This document shows positions 14,890 to 23,053 of a DNA stretch of 64,000 bases, in pieces. The notes under the pieces were generated by a model. It saw only the letters and a list, made by a program, of their open reading frames with translations. It had not been told where the DNA came from and ran no database searches. A program made the position numbers and the translations under genes. The DNA comes from an uncultured Sutterella sp. (GTDB lineage: Bacteria; Pseudomonadota; Gammaproteobacteria; Burkholderiales; Burkholderiaceae_F): NCBI GenBank assembly GCA_905213905.1, contig CAJMKD010000001.1, positions 1 through 64,000 of the forward strand. Reading direction: 5' to 3'. Within the stretch, counting starts at the first letter, position 1; every line of letters starts with the position of its first letter.

Positions 14890-16095
14890 ATGAAAAACCC
14901 GCACGCCACCGACAAAAAAGCATTTGCCAAACAGCTTTGGCTGCTCTTTTCGCAGGCCGTGACTATCGGCTGCGGGCTTATTTTCGCCTATGAAGCGCTT
15001 TTGGGACGCTCAGCTGAAGCACCTGCGGAAAAAAGCGATCCGATTGCCGCCATTGCGACGGGCGAGCTCGTCGCAGCCGCCAACAACTTCAGCGCAGCAG
15101 TTGAACGCGCGGCGCCTGCTGTCGTCAACATCTTCAGCAGACGGCTTGTGCCAGGGCAGCATGCCGAAGAGCTCGGCAGCGACTGGAACAACTTCCCCGA
15201 ACTTCACATGTCCGCGCTCGGCAGCGGCGTCATCGTTGCAGCCAACGGCAGCATCCTTACAAATTACCACGTGGTTGAAGACGCCTCCAATCTCTTTGTG
15301 GCCCTCGCAGACGGCCGGCGATTTGAAGCGCGGCTGCTTGGCTCCGATCCGGAAACCGATCTCGCGCTGCTCAAGGTCGACGCAGAATCACTCCCAGTCA
15401 TAGAGCTCGGCCAAAGCGAGAACCTTCAGATCGGCCAAGCAGTGCTTGCCATCGGAAACCCCTTCGACGTCGGCCAGACCGTCACCTACGGCATCGTCTC
15501 CGCGCTAGGCCGCCACGGTTTCGGCCTCAACAACTACGAAGACTTCATACAAACGGACGCTGCAATCAACCAAGGCAACTCGGGCGGCGCGCTCGTTGAC
15601 CTGACAGGTGCGCTCGTTGGCATTAATTCCGCCATTTTCTCCCCCGACCAATCCGAAGGCTCCGTCGGCATCGGCTTTGCGATCCCGACCTCAATCGTCC
15701 GCGAAGTGCTCCCTGCCATGATGGCGGGCCGCCATATTGAACGCGGCTATCTCGGCTTCGTGCCGCGCGAATTCGGCGAAGAGCTTGCACAGGACCTGGG
15801 GCTCGCAGTCCGATCGGGCGTGCTCGTGAAGGAAGTGATTGCGGAGAGCCCCGCGGCAGACGCCGGCATGCATACCTTTGACATCATCCTCGCCATCAAC
15901 GGTCGTCCCGTCAAGCATGCCAATCGCATGCTGCAGCAGATTGCACAGCTTGTTCCCGGACAAAATGTCAAGGTCGACATTTTGCGAGGCACGACGAGAA
16001 TGGCGCTCAATGTGCGGGCAAGCACACGGCCGCTCGGCTCTCGCGAGCGGGAAGTGCTGATCCCGCTGCCGGAAGAAGAGGTCGAGGCGCAATGA
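14890..16095 (+). CDS. DegS-like membrane-anchored serine protease (HtrA family, one PDZ)
   Basis: A 401-residue S1C protease. A single N-terminal membrane segment (about residues 14-38) places it at the periplasmic face of the inner membrane. The triad is His127 (NYHVVED), Asp157 (PETDLALL) and Ser231 (QGNSGGALV). One C-terminal PDZ domain follows (about 290-385). One membrane anchor and one PDZ match DegS, which cleaves RseA to start the sigma-E response; DegQ/MucD have a signal peptide and usually two PDZ domains. The start lacks a clear ribosome site. It is next to Nif3-like and tatC genes. Confidence 0.88.
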   Translation: MKNPHATDKKAFAKQLWLLFSQAVTIGCGLIFAYEALLGRSAEAPAEKSDPIAAIATGELVAAANNFSAAVERAAPAVVNIFSRRLVPGQHAEELGSDWNNFPELHMSALGSGVIVAANGSILTNYHVVEDASNLFVALADGRRFEARLLGSDPETDLALLKVDAESLPVIELGQSENLQIGQAVLAIGNPFDVGQTVTYGIVSALGRHGFGLNNYEDFIQTDAAINQGNSGGALVDLTGALVGINSAIFSPDQSEGSVGIGFAIPTSIVREVLPAMMAGRHIERGYLGFVPREFGEELAQDLGLAVRSGVLVKEVIAESPAADAGMHTFDIILAINGRPVKHANRMLQQIAQLVPGQNVKVDILRGTTRMALNVRASTRPLGSREREVLIPLPEEEVEAQ

Positions 16096-16102
16096 GATCA
16101 GA

Positions 16103-16142
16103 AGAAAAACGCCTGGCCAGAAAGAATCCTGGACAGGCGTTT
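16103..16142 (-). terminator. Terminator of the tat genes
   Basis: Minus strand: AAACGCCTG (16134-16142) pairs with CAGGCGTTT (16107-16115), with an inner CCAG/CTGG pair, then TTTTTCTTC. It lies between the convergent ends of tatC and the DegS-like gene and reads best in the tatC direction. Confidence 0.8.
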
Positions 16143-16177
16143 GCCATAACGATGCTCAGCTAGAAGGTGCCGTTCGG

Positions 16178-16984
16178 TTATTCCTCCGACTCATCTGCAT
16201 TCTGCTTGGCCTTGTCGGCTTCGATTTCTTCGCTCGAGCGGCCGAAATACTTCACAAGCATGATCCCGAGCTGGAAAAGCAGAACGAGCGGCACAGCCAG
16301 CAGGATCTGCGAAAGCGCGTCGGGCGGCGTAAAGATGGCGGCGAGGACGAAAGCGCCTACGATGACGTAGGGACGCGCTTTCGTGAGCTTCTCATACGAC
16401 GCAAAGCCCACGCGATTGAGCACCACCACGATGATCGGCACTTCGAAAGTGACGCCGAAGGCGAGGAACATCGTCAGCACGAAGCTGAAATAGGCGTCGA
16501 TGTCCGGCGCAAAGTTCACAGACTCGGGCGAGAAGCCGGCGATGAACTGAAAGACCACACGAAAAACGATGAAGTAGCAGTACGCCATCCCAAGCGCAAA
16601 CATCACGATCGAAGAAATGAGGATCGGGAGCGCAAGGCGTTTTTCTCGGCGGTAGAGCGCTGGCGCAATGTAAGCCCAGCACTGGTAAAGCACTACGGGC
16701 AGCGCTATCAAAAAGGCAACGAACAGCGTTACCTTGAGCGGCACAAAGAAGGGCGCCACCACGCCCGTGGCAAGCAGCTTCACGCCTTGCGGAAGTGCAA
16801 CCATGAGCGGCTCCGACAGAAAGTCGAAGATGTCCTTCATGAAGGGCGAGAGTGCAAGAAACACAACGATGATGGCAAGCGAAGCCTTCACCATGCGGTT
16901 GCGCAATTCGACGAGGTGGCTCATGAGCGGCTGCTCGTTGGCGGGATCGTCGGGTGCCTCAAGCTGTTTCGGATCGTCTGACAT
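16178..16984 (-). CDS. tatC: Sec-independent (Tat) translocase subunit TatC
   Basis: Core receptor of the twin-arginine export system in the inner membrane. At 268 residues with six hydrophobic segments it is typical. The conserved N-terminal MSHLVELRNRMVKA that binds the RR motif and the FEVPIIVVVLNRVGF region are present. It lies 12 bases after tatB in the order tatA-tatB-tatC. A possible Tat substrate, MlaC, is encoded nearby at 20227-20898. Confidence 0.97.
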   Translation of the reverse strand: MSDDPKQLEAPDDPANEQPLMSHLVELRNRMVKASLAIIVVFLALSPFMKDIFDFLSEPLMVALPQGVKLLATGVVAPFFVPLKVTLFVAFLIALPVVLYQCWAYIAPALYRREKRLALPILISSIVMFALGMAYCYFIVFRVVFQFIAGFSPESVNFAPDIDAYFSFVLTMFLAFGVTFEVPIIVVVLNRVGFASYEKLTKARPYVIVGAFVLAAIFTPPDALSQILLAVPLVLLFQLGIMLVKYFGRSSEEIEADKAKQNADESEE

Positions 16985-16996
16985 GCTCGCAAATCC

Positions 16997-17668
16997 TTAT
17001 CGGTAGATTCGGGTGCGGTTGCTGCGGGCGCGGGGCGCAAGACCGCGGCGGCGGCCGACGGTGCCGCCCATGTTGGTCTCGCGCATGCCGAGTTCGCGGC
17101 GCAGCCGTTCTATTTCCTGCGCCAGTTCGTCAACAGAAGGTCCGCTGTGGTAGCGCTTCTTGAATGTCTTCGGCTCCGTCCAGCCGCCGTAGGGCACCGG
17201 CGTCGTGTCCTCTTCCTTGGCGCCCCAGCCGTAGACCTCAGCAAGATCTTCCGGCGTTGTGGTTCTAACCTTTTGAATGACAGGCTTGGCCGCTGCATCA
17301 GCGGTCTGCGCGGCAGCGGCATCCGCCGTCTTGTCGGCCACGGCATCCTCAACGGTCGACTCAATCGACTCGCCCGCCGCTTCAACGGCCTTGGCCGTTT
17401 CATTCATGTTCTTTTCGATGTCAGTCGCGGCTGATTCCACCTCGGTCTTGACGTCGTTGGCGATCGCCTGAGCCTCCTCCTGAATCTTCTTGAGTTCGGA
17501 GAGTTCTGTTTCGCGATCGATGTCGGACTTCACCTGCGCAACAAAGCGCTGCGCTTTGCCGATCCATTCGCCGGCCGTGCGCGCTACAACGGGCAGGCGC
17601 TCCGGCCCAAGGACCACCAGCGCCACGATGCCCACGACGAGCATTTCGCTGAAACCGAAATCAAACAT
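16997..17668 (-). CDS. tatB: Tat translocase subunit TatB
   Basis: Partner of TatC in the substrate receptor complex. One N-terminal membrane helix (MFDFGFSEMLVVGIVALVVLGPERLP) and an amphipathic helix are canonical. At 223 residues it is longer than E. coli TatB (171). The extra length is an Ala/Glu/Thr-rich middle and an Arg-rich end (GRRRGLAPRARSNRTRIYR). It follows tatA after a 131-base gap holding a strong hairpin. Confidence 0.95.
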   Translation of the reverse strand: MFDFGFSEMLVVGIVALVVLGPERLPVVARTAGEWIGKAQRFVAQVKSDIDRETELSELKKIQEEAQAIANDVKTEVESAATDIEKNMNETAKAVEAAGESIESTVEDAVADKTADAAAAQTADAAAKPVIQKVRTTTPEDLAEVYGWGAKEEDTTPVPYGGWTEPKTFKKRYHSGPSVDELAQEIERLRRELGMRETNMGGTVGRRRGLAPRARSNRTRIYR

Positions 17669-17738
17669 GACACCTCTGCTTCAATGCGTAAAAGGCCGCG
17701 GAAACGCTTCGGCGCTGCCGCGGTCCATGGCATGACAA

Positions 17739-17778
17739 GTACCGGACCGTTTCCCGAAGCGGGAAAGGCGGTCCGTAC
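17739..17778 (-). promoter_or_regulatory. Stable stem-loop between tatA and tatB
   Basis: A long near-perfect hairpin. Outer arms GTAC-C-GGACCG (17739-17749) and CGGTCCGTAC (17769-17778) enclose inner arms TTTCCCG (17750-17756) and CGGGAAA (17760-17766). No T tract follows, so it is more likely an mRNA stability or processing element than a terminator. TatA is needed in large excess over TatB, which would fit differential decay (inference). Confidence 0.7.
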
Positions 17779-17799
17779 ATGCGGTCGTTGAAACGACGA

Positions 17800-18045
17800 T
17801 CAAGCCTTCGGCTGCTGCTCTTTGGCTTCAACGTCGATGGTTTCGCTCTTGGCGGCCGTCTTGTCCTGAGCGATTTCCTTCTTCGGCGCCTGCGCGGCGG
17901 CTTCATCGCCTTCGCGCATGCCTTCCTTGAAGCCCTTGATGGCGCCGCCGAGATCCTTGCCCATGTTCTTGAGCTTGCCGGTGCCGAAAACAAGCACGAC
18001 GATCACGAGAACGATCAGCCAATGCCAAACGGAAAGGGAACCCAT
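17800..18045 (-). CDS. tatA: Tat translocase subunit TatA
   Basis: Pore-forming subunit that oligomerises during Tat export. It has the classic single N-terminal helix (SVWHWLIVLVIVVLVFGTGKLKNMGKDLG) with the FGTGKL hinge, an amphipathic helix and an acidic tail; 81 residues. It follows the HIT gene by 66 bases and precedes tatB. The HIT-tatA-tatB-tatC order is typical of Burkholderiales. Confidence 0.96.
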   Translation of the reverse strand: MGSLSVWHWLIVLVIVVLVFGTGKLKNMGKDLGGAIKGFKEGMREGDEAAAQAPKKEIAQDKTAAKSETIDVEAKEQQPKA

Positions 18046-18111
18046 TTATTTCTCCTGCTGGTCTGTTGCGCCTGCCCCGCCTCTGCGGACGCAAGCACAC
18101 TTGAAAAACTT

Positions 18112-18450
18112 TTACTTCCAGGGCTGAGGGCCGCCCATCACGTGAACATGAAGATGCGGCACTTCCTGCCCGCCGTCGCGGCCGGTATTGATTACCACGC
18201 GGAAGCCGTTCCCGCAGCCCTCCTGAAGTGCAAGGGTGCGGGCAAGCGCAAGCATTTTACCCAAAAGCGGCGTGTCTACTGCTTCGCAATGGGCCAAAGA
18301 CTCGATGTGCTTCTTCGGAATAATCAGAAAATGAACGGGGGCCTTCGGATTGATGTCGCGGAAGGCAAAGACTTCGTCATCTTCATAAATCTTGCTGCTC
18401 GGAATGTCGCCCCGGGCGATCTTGCAAAAAATGCAATCTTCTTTCTGCAT
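18112..18450 (-). CDS. HIT family nucleotide phosphoramidase (HinT-like)
   Basis: A 112-residue histidine-triad hydrolase. The signature HLHVHV (His99, His101, His103) and the N-terminal CIFCKIARGDIPS are those of HinT proteins that hydrolyse purine nucleoside phosphoramidates. The ATG at 18450 has GAGGTG 9 bases upstream; the reading frame extends four codons further without a good start. In related genomes hisE or hisI directly precedes this gene; here murA does, across about 114 bases. Confidence 0.94.
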   Translation of the reverse strand: MQKEDCIFCKIARGDIPSSKIYEDDEVFAFRDINPKAPVHFLIIPKKHIESLAHCEAVDTPLLGKMLALARTLALQEGCGNGFRVVINTGRDGGQEVPHLHVHVMGGPQPWK

Positions 18451-18564
18451 GGCTTCAATCACCTCAAAACTCTTCTAGGCACGGACGCTTGCGCCCCAAG
18501 CCCAGTCCGTCAATTATTGCGCAGGAGCATTCTCCGGCGCCATATGTTTTTATCCGTTGCGCTC

Positions 18565-19818
18565 TCATTGACGGATGCGCTCAATGTCTGCGCCAAGCGC
18601 GCGCAGCTTTGCTTCCATGTGCTCGTAGCCGCGGTCGAGATGGTAAAGGCGATCGACCGTGCTCACGCCTGAAGCGGCAAGCGCAGCAATGACGAGGGAA
18701 GCGGAAGCGCGCAGATCCGTCGCCATCACGTCTGCCCCAGAGAGCGCTGGCACGCCTTCAATATGGGCGTTGTTGCCTTCCGTCAAGATCCTTGCGCCAA
18801 GGCGGTTGAGTTCGGGCACATGCATGAAGCGGTTTTCGAAAATCGTTTCCGTAATTTGCGATGCGCCGTCGGCCAGCGCAAGCACAGCCATGAACTGCGC
18901 CTGCATATCGGTCGGAAAGCCGGGATGCGGCTGCGTGCGAATTCGCACAGGCTTCGGGCGCTCATTCATGCGCAGGCGGATCCAGTCGGCGCCGGTTTCA
19001 ACGCTACAGCCCATTTCGCGCAGCTTGCCGATCACAGCCTCGAGGTCGGCCGGCACGCAGTGCATCACAAGAACATCGCCCTTCGTTGCCGCAACGGCGC
19101 AAAGGAAGCTGCCGGCTTCGATGCGGTCTGGAACGACTGCATGTTCGGCTGGGCCGAGCGCTTCAACGCCGTCGATCACAATGGTGGCGGTTCCTGCGCC
19201 TGAGATCTTTGCGCCCATGGCATTAAGGCAGACAGCCAGATCCACAACCTCCGGCTCGCATGCCGCATTTTCGATAATCGTGCGCCCTTCGGCCAAAACA
19301 GCGGCCATCATCAGGTTCTCGGTGCCGGTAACGGTCACCATGTCCGTCACGATGCGCGTCCCCTTGAGGCGGCCGCATTTCACATTGACGTAGCCATGAT
19401 CGATTTCAACATCGGCGCCCAGCGCCTTGAGCCCTTTGATGTGCTGATCAACGGGGCGCGCACCGATCGCGCAGCCGCCCGGCAGGCTCACCTGCGCACG
19501 TCCGAAGCGGGCAGCGAGCGGGCACAGGGTCAGAATCGAGGCGCGCATCGTTTTCACGAGGTCATAGGGCGCCGTCGTCGACGTAACGGCGCCCGCATTA
19601 AGGCGCACATCGCTGCCGCTGCGCTCCACACGAACGCCCATGCCTTCTAGAAGCTTGAGCATCGTGCGAACGTCGGCAAGATCAGGCACCTCGTGAAGAA
19701 CGAGATCGTGAGCGGAAAGAAGCGAAGCGGCGAGAATCGGCAAGGCGGCATTCTTGGCGCCCGAGGTGCGAACTTCACCAACCAAGCGGCGTCCGCCGCG
19801 AATCTTGAGTTTTTCCAT
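18565..19818 (-). CDS. murA: UDP-N-acetylglucosamine 1-carboxyvinyltransferase
   Basis: First committed step of peptidoglycan synthesis, transferring enolpyruvate to UDP-GlcNAc. The active-site Cys116 lies in LPGGCAIGARPVDQH, so the enzyme should be fosfomycin sensitive. The N-terminal RTSGAKNAALPI lysine motif is present and 417 residues is normal. It follows mlaB, the usual position in Burkholderiales, but bolA, often in between, is absent. The usual his genes do not follow it. 18451-18564 holds only an imperfect hairpin (18481-18510). Confidence 0.97.
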   Translation of the reverse strand: MEKLKIRGGRRLVGEVRTSGAKNAALPILAASLLSAHDLVLHEVPDLADVRTMLKLLEGMGVRVERSGSDVRLNAGAVTSTTAPYDLVKTMRASILTLCPLAARFGRAQVSLPGGCAIGARPVDQHIKGLKALGADVEIDHGYVNVKCGRLKGTRIVTDMVTVTGTENLMMAAVLAEGRTIIENAACEPEVVDLAVCLNAMGAKISGAGTATIVIDGVEALGPAEHAVVPDRIEAGSFLCAVAATKGDVLVMHCVPADLEAVIGKLREMGCSVETGADWIRLRMNERPKPVRIRTQPHPGFPTDMQAQFMAVLALADGASQITETIFENRFMHVPELNRLGARILTEGNNAHIEGVPALSGADVMATDLRASASLVIAALAASGVSTVDRLYHLDRGYEHMEAKLRALGADIERIRQ

Positions 19819-19957
19819 TTGGAGATACTTGTCTGTGCAAACCGTCTCTGCGCCCAAACGGCGCGAATCGGGAACGGAAGGGAGTCGCCATGATAATCGT
19901 CGCGCCGCGTTGCGGCTTGGCAAACGCGGCGCAAAAATGCATCTGGATGCGACTGCT

Positions 19958-20230
19958 TCAGGCGTCGGCAGCTTCAACGGGAATGAACTGCGCAACGTTG
20001 TAAAGTGCTGCAAGCGCCGAAAGTTCGGCGGGCATGCCTCGCACGACGAGCGTGAGCCCGCGCTTTTTCGCTCGGCGAATTGCGCTGAGCAGAATCGAAA
20101 GCATGGCGCTGTCGGCATGGCGCAGTGCGGAAAGATCAATAACCGCATCGCCGGCTTCCAGCGCAGCGAGTATTTCGCGCTTCACTTCAGGCGCCGTCTC
20201 GAAATTCACCCGCTCGCGCTGCAGCTTCAT
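19958..20230 (-). CDS. mlaB: STAS-domain protein MlaB
   Basis: A 90-residue STAS domain (GDAVIDLSALRHADSAMLSILLSAIRRAKKRG) like MlaB, the cytoplasmic regulator of the MlaFEDB ABC transporter. The conserved region around the DSAMLS turn corresponds to the site contacting MlaF. It overlaps the end of mlaC by 4 bases, so translation is probably coupled. About 140 bases without a clear signal separate it from murA. Confidence 0.9.
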   Translation of the reverse strand: MKLQRERVNFETAPEVKREILAALEAGDAVIDLSALRHADSAMLSILLSAIRRAKKRGLTLVVRGMPAELSALAALYNVAQFIPVEAADA

Positions 20231-20898
20231 TTTTTAGCTCCAGGGGACTTCATGCCGGCAGCCAGACTCTCGCCCTTTTCACGGAACTGCCGAATCAATC
20301 CGTCGACGCCTTCCTGATTGAGGATGCCGGCAAACTGCGAACGGTAGTTCTCAACCATCCAGATGCCCTCAATATTGACGTCGACGATTTTCCACTCGCC
20401 GGCCTTCGTGCGGTAGATGCGGTAGTCGAGCCCTGTGGGTTCAGGCGTTGAAGCGCTCTTCATGAGCGTGCGAATGACCATTTCATCCCGGACGGCCTTC
20501 GAGCGCGTAGGACGAAGCTCAACCGTTTGATCGGTCACGTTGGCAAGCGCGCCGGAATAAACACGCATCAGGAGGAGTTCAAAGCCCTCTTCGAGGCTTT
20601 TCTTCTGCTCCGGCGTGGCGGTGCGCCATTTCGGACCGACCGTCATGCGGGTCATCATGGTGAAGTCGACCGCGGGCATGATGAGGCCGTCGACAAGCTG
20701 GCGAACTGCTTCAATATCACCGCTCTTGAGGGACTTGTCGCTGCGAATGCGGTCGAGCACTGCGTTGTTGAGATCGAGAATGAATTTGAAAGGATCGCCC
20801 TTGTCGTCATAGGGAAGGTCCGCCGCAAGCGCGGCGGGCATGCGGACTGCGGCGACCACAGCCAGTGCGGCGCCCAAAAGCGTTCTGCGGTCAATCAT
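20227..20898 (-). CDS. mlaC: Phospholipid transport periplasmic protein MlaC
   Basis: A 223-residue periplasmic shuttle carrying phospholipids between MlaA in the outer membrane and MlaD in the inner membrane. The MlaC (Ttg2D-like) domain follows a signal peptide that begins with MIDRRTLLGAA. The paired arginines before a hydrophobic stretch look like a Tat signal rather than the plain Sec signal of E. coli MlaC. It lies between mlaA and mlaB in the operon. Confidence 0.92.
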   Translation of the reverse strand: MIDRRTLLGAALAVVAAVRMPAALAADLPYDDKGDPFKFILDLNNAVLDRIRSDKSLKSGDIEAVRQLVDGLIMPAVDFTMMTRMTVGPKWRTATPEQKKSLEEGFELLLMRVYSGALANVTDQTVELRPTRSKAVRDEMVIRTLMKSASTPEPTGLDYRIYRTKAGEWKIVDVNIEGIWMVENYRSQFAGILNQEGVDGLIRQFREKGESLAAGMKSPGAKK

Positions 20899-20949
20899 GT
20901 TCTTATGCCTCTTGCAAAATATGGCGGCTGATGCTTCGATCTTAACGCC

Positions 20950-21726
20950 TCATTCATCGAACTCGAGCGGCGTGAGCGTCTCGAGCTCCTCCTCTTCATC
21001 GAGCGCCTGACCATCGCGGACAAGATTAGCGCGCATCGCGAGATAGGCATCGCGCACCGCAACGTACTCATCAAGCGTGCTGGCACGCACGTTCTCAAGC
21101 TGCAGCAGCTGCGCGCGTCCGTCGACAAAGACCACCACCGCAATGCCGGCCGAAAGCCACCAGTCTTCGTGCCAAAGCGCATAGGTGAGCGGACTCGTGC
21201 CGAATTCTTCCACGTAGCGCGTTACGTCGCGCCCGCTCGAAGGGCCGAGGAACGGCAGTACGAGATAGGGCCCGGGCGGCACGCCCCAAACGCCGAGCGT
21301 CTGTCCGAAATCTTCCCGGCGCTCATTCATGCCGATCATTTCAGCCACATCGAACATGCCGGCGATGCCGAAGGTTGAATTGACGAGGAAGCGGAAAACG
21401 GACGTGACGCCGTCGTCGACCTTGCCCTGAAGCGTATTGTTGAGCGCATTGCTCGGTTCAAAAAGATTCGCCGACATGCGCGTGACGCGATTTCGTACGA
21501 ATTCAGGCGTCCACTCCACGTAGGCAGTGGCAACGGGCTTGGCAACAGCACGATCAAGCGCATCGTTGAATGCCCACATGTTGCGGTTGAACTTCTCAAA
21601 GGGATCGGCGGGATTCGTGCCGGCATCGGGCGGCAGCTGCGCGCAGCCCGCGGCTAAAAGCGCGGCAAGCGCCGCTGCGGCGCCCGCAGCGAAGCGCCGA
21701 AGCGATGACATAGTCGGGTTTTGCAT
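20950..21726 (-). CDS. mlaA: Outer-membrane lipid asymmetry lipoprotein MlaA (VacJ)
   Basis: A 258-residue lipoprotein (lipobox LAAGC, Cys28) of the VacJ family that removes mislocalised phospholipids from the outer leaflet. Family segments include DPFEKFNRNMWAFNDALDR, STFGIAGMFDVA, DFGQTLGVWGVPPGPYLVLP and a PSSGRD loop. The ATG at 21726 has GGAG 6 bases upstream. The end is acidic (EEEELETLTPLEFDE). In E. coli mlaA lies apart; inclusion inside mlaFEDACB is the Burkholderiales arrangement. Confidence 0.95.
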   Translation of the reverse strand: MQNPTMSSLRRFAAGAAAALAALLAAGCAQLPPDAGTNPADPFEKFNRNMWAFNDALDRAVAKPVATAYVEWTPEFVRNRVTRMSANLFEPSNALNNTLQGKVDDGVTSVFRFLVNSTFGIAGMFDVAEMIGMNERREDFGQTLGVWGVPPGPYLVLPFLGPSSGRDVTRYVEEFGTSPLTYALWHEDWWLSAGIAVVVFVDGRAQLLQLENVRASTLDEYVAVRDAYLAMRANLVRDGQALDEEEELETLTPLEFDE

Positions 21727-21771
21727 CAAATTCTCCGGATTTGGGTCGAGGCGCGCGCCAGGCTCTGCAGA

Positions 21772-22242
21772 TCAGTCGCCCTGCTTTTCAGCCGTTGAAT
21801 AGAGGAACTGGCTGATGAGGTTTTCGAGCACGACAGCCGACTGTGTGCGGGAAATGCGGCTGCCGTCCTTCAGATTTTCCATGTCGGCGCCGGCTTCAAG
21901 GCCGACATACTGCTCGCCGAGAAGGCCAGCCGTCAGAATCTTGGCCGACGTATCCGCTGGGAAAGGATATGCCGCGTCCATTTCCATCGTCACGCGCGCC
22001 TGAAAGATTTCAGGGTCGAAGACGATCGACTTGACGCGCCCGACGACGACGCCGGCGCTTTTGACGGCTGCGCGCGGCTTGAGGCCGCCGATGTTGTCGA
22101 ATTCCGCCGTAACGAGGTACGTCTTGTGACCGAAGGAAAAGCTGCCGAGGTTTGCTGCCTGCAGCGACATAAAGAGCGCCGCGAGGAAGCCGAGCACGAT
22201 GAAGAGCCCGACCATAATTTCAAGAGAACGCGTCTTCTGCAT
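21772..22242 (-). CDS. mlaD: MlaD, MCE-domain component of the Mla transporter
   Basis: A 156-residue inner-membrane protein with one N-terminal helix (IMVGLFIVLGFLAALFMSL) and a single periplasmic MCE domain (LVTAEFDNIGGLKPRAAVKSAG continuing to GLLGEQYVGL). It forms the hexameric ring through which lipids pass. Its length is close to E. coli MlaD (183). It is followed by mlaA after 45 bases. Confidence 0.95.
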   Translation of the reverse strand: MQKTRSLEIMVGLFIVLGFLAALFMSLQAANLGSFSFGHKTYLVTAEFDNIGGLKPRAAVKSAGVVVGRVKSIVFDPEIFQARVTMEMDAAYPFPADTSAKILTAGLLGEQYVGLEAGADMENLKDGSRISRTQSAVVLENLISQFLYSTAEKQGD

Positions 22243-22267
22243 GATGTTGCTCGTCGTTGCGTAAAAA

Positions 22268-23053
22268 CTAAACAGTCGTAAACATCCACGCGGTCATGAT
22301 GAAGTCAAGCGCGAGGACAAGAAGAGAAGAAACGACCACGGTGGTTGTGGTGGCGCGCGCTACGCCGTCGGGCGTAGGACGTGCCGTATAGCCTTCGTAA
22401 AGCGCTACCAGCGTTACGGCAATGCCGAAAACGACGCTTTTGACGAAGCCGTTGAGAATGTCATGGAAAACATCAACCGAACTTTCCATTTGAGACCAGA
22501 AGGCGCCGCTGTCGGTGCCGATCAGTCCGACGCCAACAATCCACGCGCCGATGATGCCGATCGCTGAAAATACCAGCGCAAGAATAGGCATCGCGATGAG
22601 GCCGCCCGCCAAGCGCGGCGCGATGACGTGCCGCATCGGATCTACGCCCATCATTTCCATGGCAGTGAGCTGTTCGCCAGCGCGCATCAGGCCGATTTCG
22701 GCGGTGAGCGCCGTGCCGGCGCGCCCCGCAAAAAGAAGCGCCGTCACGACAGGACCAAGCTCCCGGACAAGCGATAGCGCAACCAGGACGCCGAGCGCTT
22801 CTTCGCTGCCGTAGCTAACAAGCACGTAATAGCCCTGAAGTCCGAGAACGAAGCCCACGAACAGCCCTGAAACACCGATGATGAGCAGCGAATAGTTGCC
22901 GATGAAGTGGATCTGTTCAACAACGTATCGCAGCTTCACGCTGCCGAGCCGCACAAAGGCGGTCACGGAAAAAAGGCCGAAGCGGCCGATGCCGCGGATC
23001 GTTTTGAAAACGCGCTGGCCTAAAAGCGCGAAAAAATCAAGCAATCCCTTCAT
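22268..23053 (-). CDS. mlaE: MlaE, permease of the Mla ABC transporter
   Basis: A 261-residue inner-membrane permease of the MlaE family with about five to six hydrophobic segments. Conserved text includes ELGPVVTALLFAGRAGTALTAEIG and MGVDPMRHVIAPRLAGG. It pairs with MlaF ATPase and MlaD. The start overlaps the mlaF stop by 4 bases, indicating coupled translation. Confidence 0.96.
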   Translation of the reverse strand: MKGLLDFFALLGQRVFKTIRGIGRFGLFSVTAFVRLGSVKLRYVVEQIHFIGNYSLLIIGVSGLFVGFVLGLQGYYVLVSYGSEEALGVLVALSLVRELGPVVTALLFAGRAGTALTAEIGLMRAGEQLTAMEMMGVDPMRHVIAPRLAGGLIAMPILALVFSAIGIIGAWIVGVGLIGTDSGAFWSQMESSVDVFHDILNGFVKSVVFGIAVTLVALYEGYTARPTPDGVARATTTTVVVSSLLVLALDFIMTAWMFTTV

